DNA of 64,000 nucleotides from Rhynchospora pubera (taxonomy: Eukaryota > Streptophyta > Magnoliopsida > Poales > Cyperaceae). This document shows positions 59,176 to 64,000 of the stretch, piece after piece. The notes beneath the pieces were generated by a model. That model was not told where the DNA came from and searched no databases. It was given only the letters and a program-made list of their open reading frames with translations. Position 1 is the first letter of the stretch; the number at the start of each line of letters is the position of its first letter. The stretch lies in contig CM051463.1 in the NCBI GenBank assembly GCA_028095005.1, positions 64,332,251 through 64,396,250 on the forward strand, written 5' to 3'. Made by a program: the position numbers and the translations under genes.

Positions 59176-59684
59176 TTAACCAACGGCAAAGAAATTAACC
59201 ACGAATTAAACGAAACTAACAAATATTATGCTTACAATTACAGGAGAAAGGCACTGCATACTTCGATTGAGCATCTAAGGTTGAGAAGCCGAGCAAGAGT
59301 CGTCGCAAGCAATCACTGCAGAGCGAGAGTGCAGTTCGAGGAGAGAAGGCAGAGAAAGAGAACAACTATGATTTGAGGACTGAGAACGGTTAGATCTGCG
59401 TTCCCTTTTCTAGGATTTCGAAGGAGGAGATGGAGTGAGAGAAAGCACGGAGAGATAACGGAAAGGGGATGTTCATCTGAAACGACAGAAATTGATCCTC
59501 TCGAGATCCTACCGTCCATTTAGATCGGACGGTTCAGCTTACAAAACGTCCACTGGATGTTTTTTTGAAGCCATCCAGAGGATACGACTCCCCTCTGACC
59601 TCTCATCTCCTGACACGTTGGGTTAATTCTGACAAATAGACCCGGTCCAAGGTTCGCATCTAGACGGAACCAATCGTTCCCAAC
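59176..59684 (-). repeat. Right long terminal inverted repeat
   Basis: Inverse partner of 52324-52899. It contains the same palindrome (CCGTCC and GGACGG at 59512-59532) and the same leader-like pyrimidine tract on the minus strand. Its outer end at about 59684 lies only some 35 bp from the CT-rich leader of the purple acid phosphatase gene. Confidence 0.85.
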
Positions 59685-59718
59685 ATACCACCTAAACCAC
59701 TTCTTCGCCGAGAGAAAC

Positions 59719-60505
59719 CTCTCTCTCTCTCTCTCTCTCTCGCACTTAGTGATAGATTGCAGAGGCCTGACAGTGTAAGCGATTTCATCTCTCCCTTTAC
59801 CCTTACCAATTTACTGATCTTAGCAGTGAGCACCATTTCTATTCTATGTTTTTTTTTTTTTTAAATTTAACGCTCTGAGCTTCTGACAGAATGGATGTAA
59901 TCCCACTGAGAATTATCAATTTGGTATTTGTTGGTAGTTTCGTTACCACACTAATAAGAGAAATAGTGGCATCTCTATAATTCCACGAATCTCCCGTTAT
60001 TCTGCCTTAATAGCTGAGATGAGAATATTTGTCTTTTATTCGGCCACGATTAAGTGAATTTTGAATAATGACTGCCATGAATTTTGACATATACTTTTTT
60101 TTAAGGTTGATTTAATTCGATTAAATATCTGGAAATTGGTTCAACTTCTTTGAAGAAGAAGCCTTTTTCTTAAAATAATTATGATAAATTTGCTTTTCTT
60201 GTGATTGTACAAGTTGGAACTTGGAACCGGCAATTGTTTTGTAACAAAGGGGATATTTCTAGACAAAAATGGACATATTATGCTTCTTTATGTATAACCA
60301 AATAAGAAATTGATCACTTTGCTTTAAAAGGTGATTCACCTTTAATGTTATCTTTCGCATGTCATGTCTGAAGGTTTCATTTGACATAGATGCATTGTGT
60401 GTGTAAATGAATCATAATTTTGAAACTAATAGGTTACTCATGGAACATATTTTTTTCTCCCTTTTCTTATAGGGATTAAAATTGTGGATTAATTATTAAG
60501 AAGTT
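59719..60505 (+). promoter_or_regulatory. Likely 5' leader exon and leader intron of the acid phosphatase gene
   Basis: A (CT)n tract at 59719-59741 and a leader-like block end in GACAGT with a donor GTAAGC at 59775. A pyrimidine tract and acceptor (TTTTCTTATAG) end at 60472, and the start codon follows 33 bases later at 60506. This fits a leader intron of 698 bp. It is inferred from splice signals only. Confidence 0.5.
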
Positions 60506-63489
60506 ATGGATAGCAAATGGTTATTCCTCATACTTCCTCTTATCCTTAACTATGTTGTTGAAATTGCTCTCGGTGGGAAAACAAGTTCTTTTGTGAGATC
60601 TCAGTGGCCATCTACTGACATCCCTTTGGATAACCAAGCCTTTGTAGAGCCAGATGGTTACAATGCCCCTCAACAGGTACCAATCTATGCGACTCATTCT
60701 CAGCATTTAGAGATGATTTGTTAATTTTCATTTAATATATTGTATTCAAATTCAAGAATTCCGCATGGAACTTTGGACCTTGATACTAGTAGAGTTTGGT
60801 TTGGTTGGCATGACAGTACTACTGCAGCAACCAATGCTTTTGTTTTGTGGCTTTTTGCTTAAGTTGGGTTTGTTAATTTGGCGATTAACTTCGAGACTCT
60901 GGCTAAATAACACCATTATCAATGTGGCACTGACTGTAATAATCCACTACCAATCAGATCTGTTGCCTGTAGAGCTGCAGTTTCATCATATGAAGGATAT
61001 ATACAAAACGATTTGTTATTATGTGGACAGGTTCATATTACTCAAGGTGATTATGATGGAAAGGCTGTTATTATATCATGGGTAACTACTAGTGAGCCTG
61101 GTAGTAGTGAAGTACTTTACGGGACAAAGGAGAATGAATATAAACTGAAATCACAAGGGGAGCTAAAAAATTACACATTTTTCAACTATAAGTCCGGATA
61201 CATTCATCATTGCCTCATCAGTGACCTTGAGGTGAGTTTGTTTTGTCTCTCTTTCAAACCCTAAAGTATCAGTGCATCTACATCAGATGAGAAATATTGT
61301 ACATGCTTATGTCCTTTGAGTTTAGCGGAGCACTTCGTGACATTTCCTTTGTTTTCAGTAGTATGCATGATATTTCTCATTCATACATTTGAGATTTTGT
61401 GGGGGTATATGAGAAGTTTTCTCTAAGCTTCTCCTTTCCTTAAAGAAAAGTTATCACAAGCTAGCAAAAATAAAAGAAATTTTAATGGGGATGTACACTT
61501 AAGTAATGTGATATCAATTACAAAATTGTAGTACAACACCAAGTACTACTACAAGATTGGTGATGGCGACTCGGCTCGTGAGTTTTGGTTCCAAACACCT
61601 CCGGAGATAGATCCTGATGCATCTTATAAATTCGGCATTATAGGTTTTCTTTCCCTCTCGTGCAAGAATTGTGATACTGATAATACAACGTATTAAGGTG
61701 GACTAGTACCAATATCTACTGACCAGTACAGAACATGTACATCTTACCTAATAATTTGCTCACAGTTTAAGCTGATATTCTGTTTATTATCAAATGCAAA
61801 TTTGTGTTATTAGGCATTGAGCATTAACTTTAGCTTACCTTGGTTAAATTAAACCATATTTGGTTTTGAGGATTTATTTGCACATTAAGTAATGACCTTA
61901 TGGCTGTATTAGATCAAAATGACCTAAGTTAGATATAATTGAGTCTCAGGGGATTTATCAAATTTACTTCTCATGCTTGTTTTTGGAACCTTGGTTTTAG
62001 GTGACTTGGTGCATTTCGTTTTATAATCATAATCAATTTAATTAACGAATTTGTGTAAAATTGTAAATTGACACCAAGAAAAGCTAAACTGGACTAATGG
62101 AAGATTAATTGTGTTTAGTTTATGCTGAATTAATTATCTTCTGATTGCTTGGTTTTGTTCTTTAAAATTTGCAATTTTAGGCGATTTAGGCCAGACATAC
62201 AATTCGCTCTCTACCCTTCAGCACTACATGCAAACTGGAGGCCAGACCGTCTTATTTGTAGGAGATTTATCATATGCAGACAATTATAAACATAATGATG
62301 GAATTAGGTGGGATACATGGGGTCGCCTTGTTGAGCCCAGTTGTGCATACCAGCCATGGATATGGACATCTGGCAACCACGAAATAGAGTATCGACCTGA
62401 TCTGGTAATTTGGATAACTTTTTCAATCCAATGATTGTGTTGATTCCCATGATTCATGATAACCTCCTGAAGCTATATATATATTTAACTCATGGCTGGC
62501 TAAACTTTTCCTAGGGTGTTGGATGTTCAAGGGTTGTACACATCCTTTTCCCTGTTTATTTCCTACTAGGAATGCAGTAGGATTAATAATAGTACAATAC
62601 TTTCCTTTTATTTTATACGCATGACATGTTCTCAGTAAGAAATTTGGGCAGGGAGAGGTGTCAACACATAAGGCATTTCTACATAGATATGCAACACCAT
62701 ATATGGCCTCAAATAGCAGTTCTACCCTTTGGTACGCTGTCAGACGCGCATCAGCTCATATCATTGTTCTATCTAGTTATTCTCCTTTTGGTAATATACT
62801 TGTTCATTTTCTTTCCTTCTTTTCAGTTTATTCACTGGCTCTTTCTGTTCTTTTTTTTTTCTCTCATTGTAATTATTTGCAAGTAGTATTTCATTATGCC
62901 CATGAAACCTCAAGATATTTTGTGAAATTGAAGGTGTCATTAGAAAATGTCAGAGAAATCTCCTATCTGTTCCCTTGCAACTTTGCTTTAGATTATACTA
63001 AGTGCCTAACTCTATGTTTGAGTAAGCAGCACAAGAGGGTGGTTTGAAATACTAACAGGTTTTGAGGTTTAAGGGTTGCAAGAGTACACTGGAAACAAAA
63101 AATATTTTGTACTAGCAAATTTCTGTTTGCAAGACAGGTTGTAGACCAACTTGTTTACATTAATCATCCAAAATCAATTATATTTCTAGTGCGTTTTAGC
63201 ATATAGCTTTATTGCAGTCTATTTTCTTATCTTTGTTCATTAATTTTTCTTTGGCCTTTATATATCAGTGAAGTATACGCCCCAGTGGATCTGGCTGAGG
63301 GATGAATTGAAAAGAGTAGACAGAGAGAAAACTCCATGGCTTATTGTGCTAATGCATGCGCCTATTTATAACAGTAACGAGGCACATTACATGGAAGGTG
63401 AAAGTATGAGAGCAGTTTTTGAGTCTTGGTTTGTCCAGTACAAGGTCGATATTGTCTTTGCCGGTCATGTTCATGCTTATGAGAGATCT
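60506..63489 (+). CDS. Purple acid phosphatase (partial, 3' end outside window)
   Basis: Purple acid phosphatases are secreted or vacuolar Fe-Zn/Mn enzymes that release phosphate from organic esters. Six coding exons join in frame to 356 residues: 60506-60676, 61031-61231, 61532-61643, 62181-62404, 62652-62790, 63269-63489. The last exon ends at a donor, and the next lies beyond 64000. A signal peptide covers about residues 1-23. The N-terminal fibronectin-like domain has YNAPQQVHITQGDYDG and KSGYIHHC. All seven metal ligands expected of the family are visible: Asp163 (GDLG), Asp190 and Tyr193 (GDLSYAD), Asn227 (GNHE), His312 (LMHAP), His349 and His351 (GHVHAYE). It resembles the plant high-molecular-weight group (PAP10/12/26 type); which member cannot be decided. 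The HNDGIRWD stretch is one residue shorter than the usual NDVG(I/V)RWD. Confidence 0.93.
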
Positions 63490-64000
63490 GTAAGTTCTCA
63501 TTTTGTGCCTTAGATTTTCTTGGTGTCAATTTACAACTTGCAAATTTACATTTTTTACCTTTAGTTGCGACTCGAACTAACATGCTGAATAATTTTTCTT
63601 TTGAACTAACTTTTTCTGGTTAAACTTTCAATTCATCGCCCCTGTGCACCATTTCCTTAACTATGCCTCAATCAACATACAATTGTGCCTCTTTCCTTCA
63701 GCTCTTTTGACCAAATCTTTTGAAAGCTAACCCTTAATGTTGCAAGTCTTAAATTTAATAAGTTAATTATGGCAATCCCTTGATTGTGCTGGCTCAGTGG
63801 CTCCCATAACTAAGTTACACTTTAACCATCATTTTCTTGATTAATCATCAGTTGAGTAATGGGTGTGCAAGCTTGCCACAACAAAGCTTCAGCATTTTTT
63901 TTTTATCTACTTACCCTCTATTGCCTTAATTAAGTTCAAGCGAATCCAATATTCCAATGCCTCGGTGAAATCTCAGTTTTTGCATTATCTGTGGTAAATA
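63490..64000 (+). other. Intron of the acid phosphatase gene running off the window
   Basis: The donor GTAAGT follows the exon ending at 63489. No continuation of the protein (the residues after HAYERS) is found before 64000, so the window ends in this intron. I see no other element in it. Confidence 0.7.

Larger units (their letters stand above)
52324..59684. mobile_element. 7.4-kb long-TIR composite element (Pack-MULE-like)
   Basis: Long inverted repeats bound this block (52324-52899 and 59176-59684). Inside are no transposase frames I can recognise. Instead there are a poly-A retroposon (53312-54125), a short orphan coding stretch (54270-54366), an orphan C-terminal exon (55405-55538), a Helitron 3' end (55578-55607), two family-A MITEs, and a decayed fragment of a plastid glycerol-3-phosphate dehydrogenase gene (57930-58600). 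Long TIRs plus host gene pieces suggest a Pack-MULE, but I found no 9-11 bp target duplication at the ends. An inverted duplication of a host segment remains an alternative. Confidence 0.6.

Overview
This is nuclear DNA from a flowering plant. The evidence is intron-rich, AT-rich genes with GT-AG introns, plant-type versions of a vacuolar proton pyrophosphatase, an ankyrin-DHHC acyltransferase and a purple acid phosphatase, and plant-style transposon debris (MITEs, Helitron ends, a tRNA-derived SINE, LINE tails, a long-TIR element). I cannot name the species from the sequence.

Six genes are supported exon by exon, five complete and one cut by the window edge. From left to right they are: UTP21/WDR36, a WD40 subunit of the small-subunit processome (minus, 3114-11375, 18 exons, 910 aa); TIP1/PAT24, an ankyrin-DHHC protein S-acyltransferase (minus, 12144-18421, 13 exons, 638 aa); RPB7, a Pol II stalk subunit (plus, 29189-30955, 6 exons, 177 aa); a type I (K+-dependent) vacuolar H+-pyrophosphatase (minus, 32631-38931, 8 exons, 766 aa); EMC7, an ER membrane complex subunit (minus, 46415-49483, 7 exons, 207 aa); and a purple acid phosphatase (plus, 60506 onward, 6 coding exons seen, 3' end outside the window). 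They are unrelated housekeeping and physiological genes. I see no operon-like or pathway logic in their order.

The gaps between genes are mobile-element debris. At 18.4-29.2 kb there is an untranslated stretch ending in a Helitron-like 3' terminus, then a diverged segmental duplication whose first copy carries two MITEs and whose second copy keeps the empty sites, then a hAT-like MITE and a 5'-truncated LINE. The 39-46 kb gap holds MITEs and a full SINE with a target-site duplication. At 51.2-59.7 kb lies the most structured region: a fold-back MITE, a 433-bp near-perfect hairpin with a 10-bp target duplication, and next to it a 7.4-kb element bounded by inverted repeats of more than 500 bp. 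Nested inside that element are a poly-A retroposon, a Helitron 3' end, two MITEs, an orphan C-terminal exon and a decayed, intron-containing fragment of a plastid glycerol-3-phosphate dehydrogenase (GLY1/SFD1-like) gene. Its right inverted repeat ends next to the leader of the purple acid phosphatase gene.

I found no CRISPR array, no functional rRNA or tRNA gene and no biosynthetic cluster. The unusual content is transposon biology: gene-fragment capture, nesting, and two long inverted repeats that could give hairpin RNA.
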